Assembly: GCA_017438745.1 (NCBI GenBank)
Contig: JAFRUS010000064.1
Location: 1-64,000, forward strand
Reading direction: 5' to 3'
DNA length: 64,000 bases
Source: Oscillospiraceae bacterium
GTDB lineage: Bacteria > Bacillota > Clostridia > Oscillospirales > Ruminococcaceae
Below are positions 25,629 to 34,054 of this stretch, in pieces. Position 1 is the stretch's first letter, and the number at the start of each line of letters is the position of its first letter. The position numbers and the translations under genes were made by a program. The notes under the pieces were generated by a model. That model had not been told where the DNA came from and did no database searches. It was given only the letters and a program-made list of their open reading frames with translations.

Positions 25629-26339
25629 ATGTCTAAAGAAAATACCTGTATGAGCTGCGCAGACTGCGGCGTAATGAACTGTCTTACAAGAAAGGGCAAA
25701 TATCCTGAATTCTGTCCGACAGCTGAACTTACTGAAGAGGAAATAAATGAAGTTGCTGCTCTTTATGAAAAAAGCAGGATCAATAAAAAGGTAGCAGTTA
25801 TAGCTGCCGAGATCGAAGGCGAATTCTACGGCAAGTACACAAGAGTTGAGGAGATCATTGAATTTGCAAGACGTATAGGTGCAAAGAAGATCGGTATTGC
25901 TACCTGTGTAGGCCTTATCGAGGAAAGCAGAATTTTTGCACGTATCCTCAGACTCAACGGTTTTGAAGTTTACGGCATCAGCTGTAAAGTCGGCTCACAG
26001 AACAAGGTTGATATCGGTGTAAGGGAAGAATACACATGTATCACAGGTCCTGTAATGTGTAACCCTATAATGCAGGCAAAGCTTCTTGCCAAGGCAAAGG
26101 TTGACCTTAACGTTGTAGTTGGTCTCTGCGTAGGCCATGACAGCCTTTTCTACAAATACGCAAAGGGACTTACAACAACTCTCATAACAAAAGACAGACT
26201 GCTTGCTCACAATCCGGCTGGTGCTCTTTATCAGGCAAGAGCATACTACAAGAAACTGCTTCACGCTCCTGTAGGTGCTGAAATCGACAGATCAAAGCTT
26301 TCTCCGGGTGCCGACACAGCAGATACAGAAAGAAAATAA
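25629..26339 (+). CDS. DUF1847 metal-binding-type protein
   Basis: 236 residues. The N-terminus has a Cys cluster (CMSCADCGVMNC) and a second Cys near FCPTAE, consistent with bound zinc or an Fe-S cluster. The middle contains IGIATCVGLIEE, GISCKVGSQNK and VVGLCVGHDSLFYKY, the conserved DUF1847 core with several Cys. The function is not known to me. It lies 13 bases before an ABC importer permease gene and has a strong AAAAAGGAG ribosome site, so it heads the importer operon and may process or sense the imported compound. Confidence 0.85.
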   Translation: MSKENTCMSCADCGVMNCLTRKGKYPEFCPTAELTEEEINEVAALYEKSRINKKVAVIAAEIEGEFYGKYTRVEEIIEFARRIGAKKIGIATCVGLIEESRIFARILRLNGFEVYGISCKVGSQNKVDIGVREEYTCITGPVMCNPIMQAKLLAKAKVDLNVVVGLCVGHDSLFYKYAKGLTTTLITKDRLLAHNPAGALYQARAYYKKLLHAPVGAEIDRSKLSPGADTADTERK

Positions 26340-26352
26340 GGGGTAATGTTCA

Positions 26353-27315
26353 ATGAAAAAAATAAATGCGCTGCTTCCGCTGATCTCTGCTGCAGCAGCA
26401 GTCGCTGTTGCTTTTGGCGTTCCTGATTCATCGCTGCATCAGAAATCGGCACATCCGTACTTTGCATATCTGGTAATTATCGTAACGGTGATCTACTATG
26501 CAGGTGCGCTCATCGGAAACGCAGTAAACAAAAAGAAGAAAAAGAAAGCGGACAATCCGCTGTTTTACCGTGCGCTTTTCCTTGCCGGTGTAATTCTTTT
26601 CTTCAATATTCTCAACATACTTACAGTAAAAACTGCTCTTCTTCCTGTGCTCTATTTCCCGGCACTTGACCGCGTGTTCGGAACACTGGTCGAGGACAGA
26701 GAGCTTATCGGAAAATGTATTGCATTCTCAATGCAGCTCCTTTTCAAGGGCGTTTTCGGCGGACTTATAATCGGCTTCTTCATGGGTATTGCAGTCGGTT
26801 TCAGCAAAACTGCTGCCTACTGGATCAATCCGATCATCAGGATCCTCGGTCCTATTCCGTCAACAGCCTGGATACCTATCCTGCTTGTTGTATTTGCAAA
26901 GGCAAGCAGCGCAAGTGCTTTCATCATAGGTATTTCAGTATGGTTCCCGACAGTTGTGCTTACTTCGAGCGGTATTTCAAACGTAAAGAATTCCTACTTT
27001 GAAGTTTCATCCACACTCGGTGCAAAGAACATTCATAAAATATTTAAAATAGGTGTGCCTGCCGCAATGCCGAGCATCTTCCTCGGACTGTTCAACGGTA
27101 TATGCGGATCATTCGTTGCACTTATGACTGCTGAAATGATCGGCGCAAAGTACGGTATCGGCTGGTACGTAAACTGGCAGAAGGAAATGATGGCTTACTC
27201 GAACGTATACGCAGGACTGATAGTTATTGCGGCACTTTTCTATCTTATAATAACAATTCTTTTCAAAATACGTGACAGAGTACTCGGATGGCAGAAGGGC
27301 GTGATAAAATGGTAG
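26353..27315 (+). CDS. ABC importer permease (SsuC/TauC type)
   Basis: 320 residues with about 6-7 hydrophobic segments and the inner-membrane component signature around SSTLGAKNIHKIFKIGVPAA (about residues 219-238). This EAA-type loop contacts the ATPase. It belongs to the nitrate/sulfonate/taurine/thiamine-precursor group. The N-terminal segments (about 1-60), including a KKKKKK loop, are longer than in typical SsuC. The end overlaps the ATPase gene by 7 bases. The substrate cannot be told from sequence. Confidence 0.9.
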   Translation: MKKINALLPLISAAAAVAVAFGVPDSSLHQKSAHPYFAYLVIIVTVIYYAGALIGNAVNKKKKKKADNPLFYRALFLAGVILFFNILNILTVKTALLPVLYFPALDRVFGTLVEDRELIGKCIAFSMQLLFKGVFGGLIIGFFMGIAVGFSKTAAYWINPIIRILGPIPSTAWIPILLVVFAKASSASAFIIGISVWFPTVVLTSSGISNVKNSYFEVSSTLGAKNIHKIFKIGVPAAMPSIFLGLFNGICGSFVALMTAEMIGAKYGIGWYVNWQKEMMAYSNVYAGLIVIAALFYLIITILFKIRDRVLGWQKGVIKW

Positions 27316-28088
27316 GAGCAATAAAATTCGACGGTGTAAAGAAGTCCTTCACTACACTTGAAGGAGAAACCGTTATCGCCCTCGGCGGCGTTGATCTTGA
27401 AATTGAAAAAGGCAGCTTTGTATGCCTTATCGGTCCTTCCGGATGCGGAAAGTCTACCATGCTTCGTCTTCTTGCCGGACTTGACACTCCTACAGAAGGT
27501 GCCGTTTATTTAGGCGATAAAAAAGTCACACGTCCTGACCATGACAGAGGACTGGTTTTCCAGGACCCGAATCTTTTCCCGTGGCTCAACATCTACGACA
27601 ACATATCTTTCGGACTTAAGGTGCGCAAGCTCTTCAAGGAGAGAAAGAATGACGTAAATGAGTTCATCGAGCTGGTCGGACTTAAGGGCTTTGAAAAGTC
27701 ATTCCCGCATCAGCTTTCAGGCGGTATGTGCCAGAGAGCATCCCTTGCCCGCGCACTTATCGGACATCCTGAAGCACTTCTTCTCGACGAGCCTCTCGGA
27801 GCTCTTGATGCATTCACAAGAATGAACATGCAGGACGAGCTTCTCAGGATCAAAAAAGAGAAGGAAATGACCATGATAATGGTAACACATGATGTTGACG
27901 AGGCTGTTTATCTTGCTGACAAGATAGTTGTCATGACACCAAGACCTGCAAAGATCGAAAAGGTCATCGACGTACATCTTTCACAGCCGCGTGACAGAAA
28001 CAATCCTGAGTTTATCAGACTCAGAAGTGAAATACTGAAAATACTTGATTTTGCAGGAAAAGAACGCGATATCGAGTACAATATATAA
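27309..28088 (+). CDS. ABC importer ATP-binding protein (SsuB/TauB type)
   Basis: 259 residues. Walker A GPSGCGKST, Q-loop VFQDPNLFPW, signature LSGGMCQRASLARAL, Walker B LLLDEPLGALD and the switch His in MVTHD are all present. The C-terminal ARPAKIEKVIDV-type tail is typical of the SsuB/TauB group. The start is uncertain: the ATG at 27309 overlaps the permease stop and is used here, while the in-frame ATG at 27288 is deeper in the permease gene. The protein powers the importer with the genes on either side. Confidence 0.93.
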   Translation: MVGAIKFDGVKKSFTTLEGETVIALGGVDLEIEKGSFVCLIGPSGCGKSTMLRLLAGLDTPTEGAVYLGDKKVTRPDHDRGLVFQDPNLFPWLNIYDNISFGLKVRKLFKERKNDVNEFIELVGLKGFEKSFPHQLSGGMCQRASLARALIGHPEALLLDEPLGALDAFTRMNMQDELLRIKKEKEMTMIMVTHDVDEAVYLADKIVVMTPRPAKIEKVIDVHLSQPRDRNNPEFIRLRSEILKILDFAGKERDIEYNI

Positions 28089-28113
28089 TAATGAATGGAG
28101 TAATGGTGTTTTT

Positions 28114-29163
28114 ATGAAAAAAAGAGTATTGGCCGGTGTTCTGGCTGCCGCAATGATGATGGCAGCAACTACAGCATGCGGAAACAGCCAGGGTGCTGCA
28201 AACGGTAATGACGGAGAATATGTGCTTAAAATAGGTGAGGCACAGGGCGCACTCTGTCACGCACCTCTTCAGATAGCAATGGAAAACGGCTATCTTGACG
28301 AAGCTGGTATCAAGTGGGAAAGAGTCGATTTCGGCAAGACTGATATCCAGGCTGCTCTCGGCGCAGGTACTATCGACTGCGGATTCGGACTTGTAGGTAA
28401 GTTCATCCAGCCTATCGACAACGGCCTCAACATGGTCATCACAGCAGGTATGCACACAGGCTGTACAAAGCTTCTTGTAAAGAAGGATTCTGGTATCAAG
28501 ACAGTAAGCGACTTAAAGGGCAAGAAGATCGCCGTATCTTCACTCGCAGGATCTGAAGCAGTTACTGCAAAGCGTCTTCTCTACTCCGACGGTTTTGACA
28601 TCAGCGCTGACAGCTCAGATATCGAGTTCCTCGTTTATTCAACAACAGATCAGCCAATCGCTCTCCAGAACGGCGCAGTTGACGCTATCTGCGTAATGGA
28701 CCCTATCGCTTCACAGGCTGAAAAGGAATACGATCTTCTCGCACTCATGGATACAGCAAAGACTGAACCGTATGCATCAGAATACTGCTGCGTAACATTC
28801 GTTTCAACAGAGCTTGCTGAAAAGCACACAGACATCGCAGCAAAGTTCACAGACGCATGCCTCAAGGCATCAGCATGGGTAGCTGCTCATCCAGAGGAAG
28901 CAGCAAAGATCCAGGTTGAAAAGGACTATGTAAGCGGAAACGCTGACGACAACGGCGCTATCCTCAAGACATACGAATTCAGGCCAAGCGTACAGGGCGG
29001 TTATGACGCTCTCGTAAACGTAGCAAAGGAACTCAAGGAGATCGGTCTGTTAGGCGAAAACACAGACACCGATGCTCTCGTAAAGCGTTCATTCAGAAAG
29101 TTTGACGGCGTTCCGGATTCATACGAAGCAAACGGCGACAGCTTTACTGCAGTAAACAAGTAA
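28114..29163 (+). CDS. ABC importer substrate-binding lipoprotein (SsuA/NMT1 type)
   Basis: 349 residues. Lipoprotein signal with Cys22 (TTAC), then a two-lobed binding protein of the NMT1/SsuA type (GEAQGALCHAPLQIAMENGY near the start, DLKGKKIAVSSLAGSEAV in the first lobe). Cys residues at LCHAPL, DCGFG and TGCTKLL are unusual for this group and may line the pocket, hinting at a metal- or thiol-linked ligand (inference). The ATG at 28114 is chosen to give a proper signal peptide. Last gene of the operon, ending at a strong terminator. Confidence 0.88.
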   Translation: MKKRVLAGVLAAAMMMAATTACGNSQGAANGNDGEYVLKIGEAQGALCHAPLQIAMENGYLDEAGIKWERVDFGKTDIQAALGAGTIDCGFGLVGKFIQPIDNGLNMVITAGMHTGCTKLLVKKDSGIKTVSDLKGKKIAVSSLAGSEAVTAKRLLYSDGFDISADSSDIEFLVYSTTDQPIALQNGAVDAICVMDPIASQAEKEYDLLALMDTAKTEPYASEYCCVTFVSTELAEKHTDIAAKFTDACLKASAWVAAHPEEAAKIQVEKDYVSGNADDNGAILKTYEFRPSVQGGYDALVNVAKELKEIGLLGENTDTDALVKRSFRKFDGVPDSYEANGDSFTAVNK

Positions 29164-29194
29164 TATTTACGGTTTAACACTTCAGTAAAACAAC

Positions 29195-29238
29195 CGAGGC
29201 GTAACTGACGCAAATGCGTCGGCTGCGCCTCGTTTTTT
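29195..29238 (+). terminator. Terminator of the ABC importer operon
   Basis: Outer stem CGAGGCG/CGCCTCG (29195-29201 with 29226-29232), an inner GACGCA-type stem, then TTTTTT. Confidence 0.85.
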
Positions 29239-29243
29239 GTTGA

Positions 29244-29672
29244 CATGCCATTGTTGATATTGAGGGCGAGATCAAAGCCCAGTTCACAACTAACTCTGTT
29301 ATCTTTGAATCAGAGACAGCACTGAAATACTACATGACGCTTGACGAAGGAGTACAGAACGCATATATGGCTTACAGACTTAAAGGCAGTAATGATGAAT
29401 ATACGTATATCCCGCTTACATCGAACGGAAACAGGTATCAGACAACAATACGGGGAATACAGGCACCGGAACTGACAGATGTATACGAAACCTTTATCTG
29501 TACTAAGGATGGAGATAGTTATACACAGATCAGCCTGACGAAGTATTATAGCCCTGAGATGTATGCGACAGCGATCATTAATCAGAGTCAGAATAACGAT
29601 ATGAAAAATGCGGTTATCGCAATGATGATGTACTGCCGGTCAGCACGTGAGTACTTTGGACTTAGTGGCTGA
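29244..29672 (+). pseudogene. C-terminal fragment of a secreted or surface protein
   Basis: One open frame runs from a stop at about 29242 to 29672 with coding-like sequence from the first codon (IVDIEGEIKAQF onward), yet with no start codon, ribosome site or signal peptide near its beginning. The first ATG (29334) falls mid-domain. The content (TTNSVIFES, SLTKYYSPEMYAT, a final helix with AMMMYCRSARE) looks like the tail of an extracellular protein. I read it as the stranded 3-prime end of a deleted gene. Exact family unknown. Confidence 0.55.
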
Positions 29673-29700
29673 TTCAAAATACGATATCAGTAAAATTAAT

Positions 29701-29740
29701 AAAACCTCCCGGTTGACCTGATGAGTCGCCGGGAGGTTTT
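29701..29740. terminator. Bidirectional terminator
   Basis: A 12-base perfect stem (29701-29712 with 29729-29740), A-rich on one side and T-rich on the other, between the fragment and the convergent AlbA-domain gene. Confidence 0.75.
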
Positions 29741-29774
29741 GATTTAATGAGCAAAAGGTGAAATAAATATCAAT

Positions 29775-31496
29775 TTAGTCATTCTTAATAATTACAACCC
29801 ATTCTCCGGATTTTGTGGATCCTGTATGAGCTATTCTGCCTTCTTTTTGCAGTTTTTCAAGACGATATTTAATTTTTTGAATTGGAACACCTAAGTGTTC
29901 AGCAAGTTGAGTTCTTGTTGTTTTCGGCTCGGTTAGCAGAAGTGCGATTATTTTATTTTCTAAAACTAATGAATTGTCAGATATTTCTTGTCGGTTGCTT
30001 GTTAGTTTCTTGTCGGTTTTCTTGTCGGTTTTCTTGTCGGTTTCTTGTCGGTTTCTTGTCGGTTTCTTGTCGGTTTTTTGCAGGTTTTTCGTCGGTTTCT
30101 TGCCGGTTTCTTGCCGGTTTCTAGTCGGTTTCTTGTCAGTTTTCTTGTCGGTTTCTTGGCTGTTTTCCTGTTGTTCATTTTCTTTTCGTTCTTCAGCATT
30201 AATTCGGGCATATTCTGCATTAATATATGCTGTAACCATAGTATAATCATCAGTGTCATTTGTAGGTTCAAAAACCAATTCAGGCGATCCGTTTTCATGC
30301 ATTGCATTTTTAGCTCTCCTGATACCTGATCCGTATGATTCTATCAAATCAAGAGAGAAGAACATTTCCTTTAATTCAGGGTTCAGATAAACTCTGTCAC
30401 GGAACTCAGTGTCGTTATTCATTGCTTCAATGGTAACAGGAGGGACAGGTCTGTTGTGATTGATGAAAGAAATATGGTCTTTATAAACATATATGCCAAT
30501 ATACTCTTTTCGGCTGTATTCCTTATGAAGAATGCAGTTTGTGGCAAGCTCGGAAAACATAGCAAGAGGGTAATTATACACCATTCTGTGACCTGCGCGG
30601 TCGGGTTCTCTGACAGTATAAGCTGACATAATGGTTTCTCTGAAATAATCGATCACACGCTTTGCCTGTATCCATATAGGACCATCGAATACCTGCGAAA
30701 CCATTTTATCTGTTCCAATTGCTTCACGAATTACTTCGATTCTAGCATACGGAATGAATTGCTGTGGCTTATCAGAGAACATCAGCACAGCAAAATTCTT
30801 TGCACGATATCCGCTGTAATCGCTTGGAGAAATAAGTCCCATAGCCTGCGCCATTTCAAGCTTAGGCATAGATCGGATATCGGGTTTGGCATTGGTGGCA
30901 ATAAGGTATTCCTTCATGTATTCATAGTTGAGATCATCTATTGTTGCTGTTTCATTCAGTTCCGATGAAAAATGAAAATCGGCAAACTTTTTCAAAAGTT
31001 CAAACTCTTCACGTTTATTCGGAAGTCTGGTATCTCTTCGTACACGTATATATCTGCCGGATTTCAGATTAATACTTTTATCTTTTTCCGCCTGATACTT
31101 TGTTTCATACGGACCGTCATTTCCAGGTTCAACAGCGATAACAATATATGTCTTACCATCTATAGTATCCTGTATCAGCTGATAATTAGGCGGAGGAGAG
31201 ATGTTGGACAGCAAAGATTTGATCATATTTTCAGTTGATTCGATTTTTCCGTCTTCGATACCGGAAACAGGTCTTTGGGGTATTGCTTTTATTCCGGTTT
31301 CTTTGTCGTCTATTTCCTCTACTCCTATGAAAATAAGACCAATTTCACGGTTCATATAATTGTTGCAGAATGCGCACGCAGTTTTGAGGATACTGCTTTT
31401 GGTTTCAGCAGATTTCTTATATTCTATAAAATCATTTTCAACAGCACCGTTAGCAATAATATCGTGTGCCATCTTTTGTATATTGTTGCGTTTCAT
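29775..31496 (-). CDS. AlbA_2/Schlafen-type ATP-binding regulator with repeat linker
   Basis: 573 residues. The N-terminal AlbA_2 (Schlafen-like) domain (about 15-165) has NDFIEYKKS and the RYIRVRRDTRLP segment. The middle is the HATPase_c_4-like region, with FSELATNCILHKEYS near 315 and LIESYGSGIRRA near 385. A charged linker (about 444-502) is built of NRQETDKKPT-like units. The C-terminus is a winged helix-like domain (KTTRTQLAEHLGVPIQKIKYRLEKL, residues within about 525-560). Such proteins are taken to be regulators, sometimes tied to defence. The linker DNA is an 11/12-base repeat that can break the frame. Confidence 0.85.
   Translation of the reverse strand: MKRNNIQKMAHDIIANGAVENDFIEYKKSAETKSSILKTACAFCNNYMNREIGLIFIGVEEIDDKETGIKAIPQRPVSGIEDGKIESTENMIKSLLSNISPPPNYQLIQDTIDGKTYIVIAVEPGNDGPYETKYQAEKDKSINLKSGRYIRVRRDTRLPNKREEFELLKKFADFHFSSELNETATIDDLNYEYMKEYLIATNAKPDIRSMPKLEMAQAMGLISPSDYSGYRAKNFAVLMFSDKPQQFIPYARIEVIREAIGTDKMVSQVFDGPIWIQAKRVIDYFRETIMSAYTVREPDRAGHRMVYNYPLAMFSELATNCILHKEYSRKEYIGIYVYKDHISFINHNRPVPPVTIEAMNNDTEFRDRVYLNPELKEMFFSLDLIESYGSGIRRAKNAMHENGSPELVFEPTNDTDDYTMVTAYINAEYARINAEERKENEQQENSQETDKKTDKKPTRNRQETGKKPTKNLQKTDKKPTRNRQETDKKTDKKTDKKLTSNRQEISDNSLVLENKIIALLLTEPKTTRTQLAEHLGVPIQKIKYRLEKLQKEGRIAHTGSTKSGEWVVIIKND
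29985..30165. repeat. Imperfect 11/12-base tandem repeat inside the AlbA-domain gene
   Basis: About 15 units of TTTCTTGTCGG or TTTTCTTGTCGG (plus strand), with scattered changes. Unit lengths are not multiples of three, so gain or loss of one unit shifts the reading frame upstream of the C-terminal winged-helix domain. Open frames on the other strand here are by-products. Confidence 0.85.
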
Positions 31497-31609
31497 GATA
31501 TTTTCCTTATCAAACTGAATTTATTTTGATCGAATAAGCAGACTTATCTTCCGTCAATAAAGGGAATAAATTCTGTCATGGTGGCTGAGTCCGTTGATAT
31601 GTCTTTTTT

Positions 31610-31638
31610 ATTATATCACATGTAGATAATAATGTCGA
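31610..31638 (-). promoter_or_regulatory. Sigma-A promoter of the AlbA-domain gene
   Basis: Minus strand: TCGACA (31633-31638), 17-base spacer, TATAAT (31610-31615). Confidence 0.65.
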
Positions 31639-31850
31639 TAATTTTGCGTTCTAAATGCACAAAATTTTTCATTTATTTTTGTTTCTCACCTCCGTTGACC
31701 GTTTTGCGGAAGACCCCTTCTGAAAATTTTTCTGCATGATGGATCACGGCACATTTTTTACCGATATGTAAATCTTTTTGACGAGGTGACACTGGACTAA
31801 TTTGGAGAATATTCAATTCGTGCTTTAAAGAGAATTATTCGTGCGTTTAT

Positions 31851-31880
31851 TTGTTTCCGACGTATGATATGTGATATAAT
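31851..31880 (+). promoter_or_regulatory. Sigma-A promoter of the CPBP protease gene
   Basis: TTGTTT (31851-31856), 18-base spacer, TATAAT (31875-31880). Confidence 0.55.
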
Positions 31881-31985
31881 TGATTCTGCGTGCAGGATAA
31901 TTGTACTTATCTGGTTGTGCGGATTCTGTGTAGGGTGTTGGGTTGTTCATATGTGGAAATTTAGTATGTCACAGGAGGAAAATTA

Positions 31986-32837
31986 ATGAAAAAGGTTTTG
32001 GAGTTTCTTAAAAAGCAGCCGCTGCTTACTGCTTTTATTGGATTGGTTGTTGCCGTTTGCGGTATCAAACTTCTGTACGGCGATAACTATTTTGGAGAAG
32101 GTGTTCTCAGAGTTGTGCTTTCACTGGCTATGTGTGCGATTCTGTATCTAATATCCGGAACAAAGACGTTTGACCAATGTGAGAAGACAACAGGATATGT
32201 GCTAAAGAGATTATCAGGGTTTATTATTTTTTCACTGACATTAACGGTTGTTTTGGGCGCCTTCACAATTTTTGGAAACAGTTATGTCGGTGAAAATGTC
32301 TTGCCGTATCAGAACAACATACCTCTTCAGTTTATTGGTACTGCATTTTTATGCTTTTTTGTAGGCATTTTTGAAGAACTGGCGTTCAGAGCGGTGCTCA
32401 ATGACGGTATAGTCTATCAGTTTCGAGACAAAAAAGGCGTGTTTGTTGCTTCAGCAGTGATCAGTTCGCTGGTTTTCGGATGGGTGCATATTATGGGAGC
32501 AGATGTTTCTGAACCTCTTCTTTTTGGACAGGCTGCGCTTAAGACAATAAGTACCGCATTATTTGGCTTCGCCTTCCTTATACTTTACTGGAAGACTCGT
32601 AATGTATGGGCATGTGCTCTTGCACATGGTTTGTATGACTTTTTGGCAGGTATAATCGGATGCATATATGTAAGCGATGAGCAGGCAGGAGATACATATG
32701 TGAGAACCGGAACTCAGGGTATTGCAGGTTTTGCGACACTTATAGTCGATCTGATAGTCGCTCTGATACTTGTCATTCACATCTGGAAAAAAGTCGGCAG
32801 GACGATCGATTTCGAAGAGATGAGAAAAAGCTGGTAA
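31986..32837 (+). CDS. CPBP family intramembrane metalloprotease
   Basis: 283 residues with about 8 hydrophobic segments. The CAAX/Abi signature is complete: EELAFRAVL (EExxxR, about residue 134), FGWVHIMG (about 161-168) and the third motif HGLYDF (about 213). Bacterial members take part in bacteriocin immunity, signalling or peptide processing. No bacteriocin gene is visible nearby. It has its own promoter, an ACAGGAGG ribosome site and a terminator, so it is monocistronic. Confidence 0.9.
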   Translation: MKKVLEFLKKQPLLTAFIGLVVAVCGIKLLYGDNYFGEGVLRVVLSLAMCAILYLISGTKTFDQCEKTTGYVLKRLSGFIIFSLTLTVVLGAFTIFGNSYVGENVLPYQNNIPLQFIGTAFLCFFVGIFEELAFRAVLNDGIVYQFRDKKGVFVASAVISSLVFGWVHIMGADVSEPLLFGQAALKTISTALFGFAFLILYWKTRNVWACALAHGLYDFLAGIIGCIYVSDEQAGDTYVRTGTQGIAGFATLIVDLIVALILVIHIWKKVGRTIDFEEMRKSW

Positions 32838-32855
32838 GATATTATAGATGCATAA

Positions 32856-32896
32856 ACAGACTGCGTGGCCGTTTAGGTTTAGCAGTCTGTGTTTTT
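32856..32896 (+). terminator. Terminator of the CPBP gene
   Basis: Stem ACAGACTGC/GCAGTCTGT (32856-32864 with 32882-32890) followed by GTTTTT. A close relative lies at 33932-33971. Confidence 0.8.
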
Positions 32897-32926
32897 ATTA
32901 TACGTCTAAGATACATTACTTTTTGG

Positions 32927-32955
32927 TTGCTCTAAATTACGAATTATGCTATACT
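32927..32955 (+). promoter_or_regulatory. Promoter of the ArsC/Spx-like gene, shared type
   Basis: TTGCTC (32927-32932), 17-base spacer with AAATTACGAA at 32934-32943, TATACT (32950-32955). The same decamer sits at the same place in the promoter at 34004-34032. Confidence 0.65.
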
Positions 32956-33033
32956 GAAATACATAAACCAAAAGAAAACACATATTCTTTTTCACATAAA
33001 AACATCAGTTAAACTGAAAGGACGGTAAGTAAT

Positions 33034-33399
33034 ATGATAAAAGTATATTGCTACAGCAAATGCACAACATGTAAAAAGGCTCTTAATTGGCTTGATGATA
33101 ATGGCGTATCATATACATCCCTTGATATTAAGGAAGAACATCCGGATGAGAAAACTCTCAGAGAATTACATTCAAAAAGCGGTCTGCCGCTTAAGCGATT
33201 TTTCAATACCAGCGGTATTCTTTACAGAGAACTTGAATTATCAAAGAAACTGCCGTCGATGAGTGAGGATGAACAGTTTGCGTTTCTTGCATCTGATGGT
33301 ATGCTTGTTAAGCGACCGCTGCTTGTCGGAGATAATTTTGTACTGCCGGGATTTAAAGAAACTGAATGGAATGAAAAACTATGTACTTTTATGAAGTGA
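33034..33399 (+). CDS. ArsC/Spx-family protein
   Basis: 121 residues with the thioredoxin-like ArsC/Spx fold: N-terminal CTTC (C10 and C13), the LPLKRFFNTSGILYREL block and PLLVGDNFVLPGFKETEW near the C-terminus. The CXXC favours the Spx/YffB side over true arsenate reductase, but a redox enzyme or a redox-sensing RNA polymerase regulator are both possible. It is followed by a DUF6557 gene that starts 19 bases before its end. Ribosome site: AAAGGACGG. Confidence 0.85.
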   Translation: MIKVYCYSKCTTCKKALNWLDDNGVSYTSLDIKEEHPDEKTLRELHSKSGLPLKRFFNTSGILYRELELSKKLPSMSEDEQFAFLASDGMLVKRPLLVGDNFVLPGFKETEWNEKLCTFMK

Positions 33400-33827
33400 T
33401 AGAAAAATGTGATATTGAGGAAGCGGTTCGCTGCTTTCTGAAAATGTGCGTGAATTCGCCTGATATTGAGCATACAGAACAGTGCATCAGGCATGCGATT
33501 ACTGATATCAAAGCTATAGAGCCAGTAAAATCTGATTCTGAAGTTATACAAATTGAAAGAGTTAAGACAGATGAAGAAGAATATGATGCAGTACATATGT
33601 TTGATGAGGCTTCAGATACAAAATACGGGCTGGAGATCAATCCGTGGAAATACACTCTTGGATATACCGTCGATGAGAAGAGCCTGTCCGAATATGGATA
33701 TGAGAAATTTGTTTCTCTTGTTCTATGGGAAATGACCTGGTTTGGTTATGACGAGAAAACGATACAGGATCATGTGAAGTCGTGGGATGAAGCGGAGTAT
33801 AAAGTCAGAGATTTATCTGATATTTGA
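33381..33827 (+). CDS. DUF6557-like protein
   Basis: 148 residues, acidic and soluble, with no signal or membrane segment. The C-terminal half (LEINPWKYTLGY, SEYGYEKFVSLVLWEMTWFGY) matches what I recall of DUF6557 proteins. Function unknown. Its ATG lies inside the end of the ArsC/Spx-like gene, so it depends on that gene for transcription and probably translation. Terminator-like palindromes follow. Confidence 0.65.
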   Translation: MYFYEVIEKCDIEEAVRCFLKMCVNSPDIEHTEQCIRHAITDIKAIEPVKSDSEVIQIERVKTDEEEYDAVHMFDEASDTKYGLEINPWKYTLGYTVDEKSLSEYGYEKFVSLVLWEMTWFGYDEKTIQDHVKSWDEAEYKVRDLSDI

Positions 33828-33931
33828 AATTCGGTACGCGGTGCGTGATGAATTCGAAAAGGAGTATTTTCCTTCGGAAAATAAAATTGAAATTTTCCAG
33901 TCGCTGACTGGAAAATCACCGATTACAGAAA

Positions 33932-33971
33932 ACAGACTGCGTGACCACTCAGGTCATGTAGTCTGTTTTTT
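33932..33971 (+). terminator. Terminator after the DUF6557 gene
   Basis: Stem ACAGACT/AGTCTGT (33932-33938 with 33960-33966), inner GTGACC/GGTCAT pairs, then TTTTTT. It is preceded by a TCCTTCGGA palindrome near 33870 and followed by GTGCCGAAGGCAC near 33978-33990. Confidence 0.75.
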
Positions 33972-34003
33972 AATTATGTGCCGAAGGCACATCGCATTTT
34001 CTG

Positions 34004-34032
34004 TTGCCTGAAATTACGAAACGTGTTATACT
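34004..34032 (+). promoter_or_regulatory. Promoter of the DUF4869/ATPase pair, shared type
   Basis: TTGCCT (34004-34009), 17-base spacer with AAATTACGAA at 34011-34020, TATACT (34027-34032). Confidence 0.65.
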
Positions 34033-34054
34033 TAGAATAATGGAGGTATAGAAC

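Larger units (their letters stand above)
31497..31985. other. 489-base intergenic region
   Basis: No gene seen. It holds a minus-strand promoter for the AlbA-domain gene and a plus-strand promoter for the CPBP gene. The stretch between about 31640 and 31850 shows nothing I can interpret. Confidence 0.6.

Noticed and set aside
29882..30329. Several long plus-strand open frames across the repeat
   Set aside because: They arise from the 11/12-base repeat, are Phe/Val/Ser/Arg low complexity, have no ribosome sites and lie antisense to a clear AlbA-domain gene.
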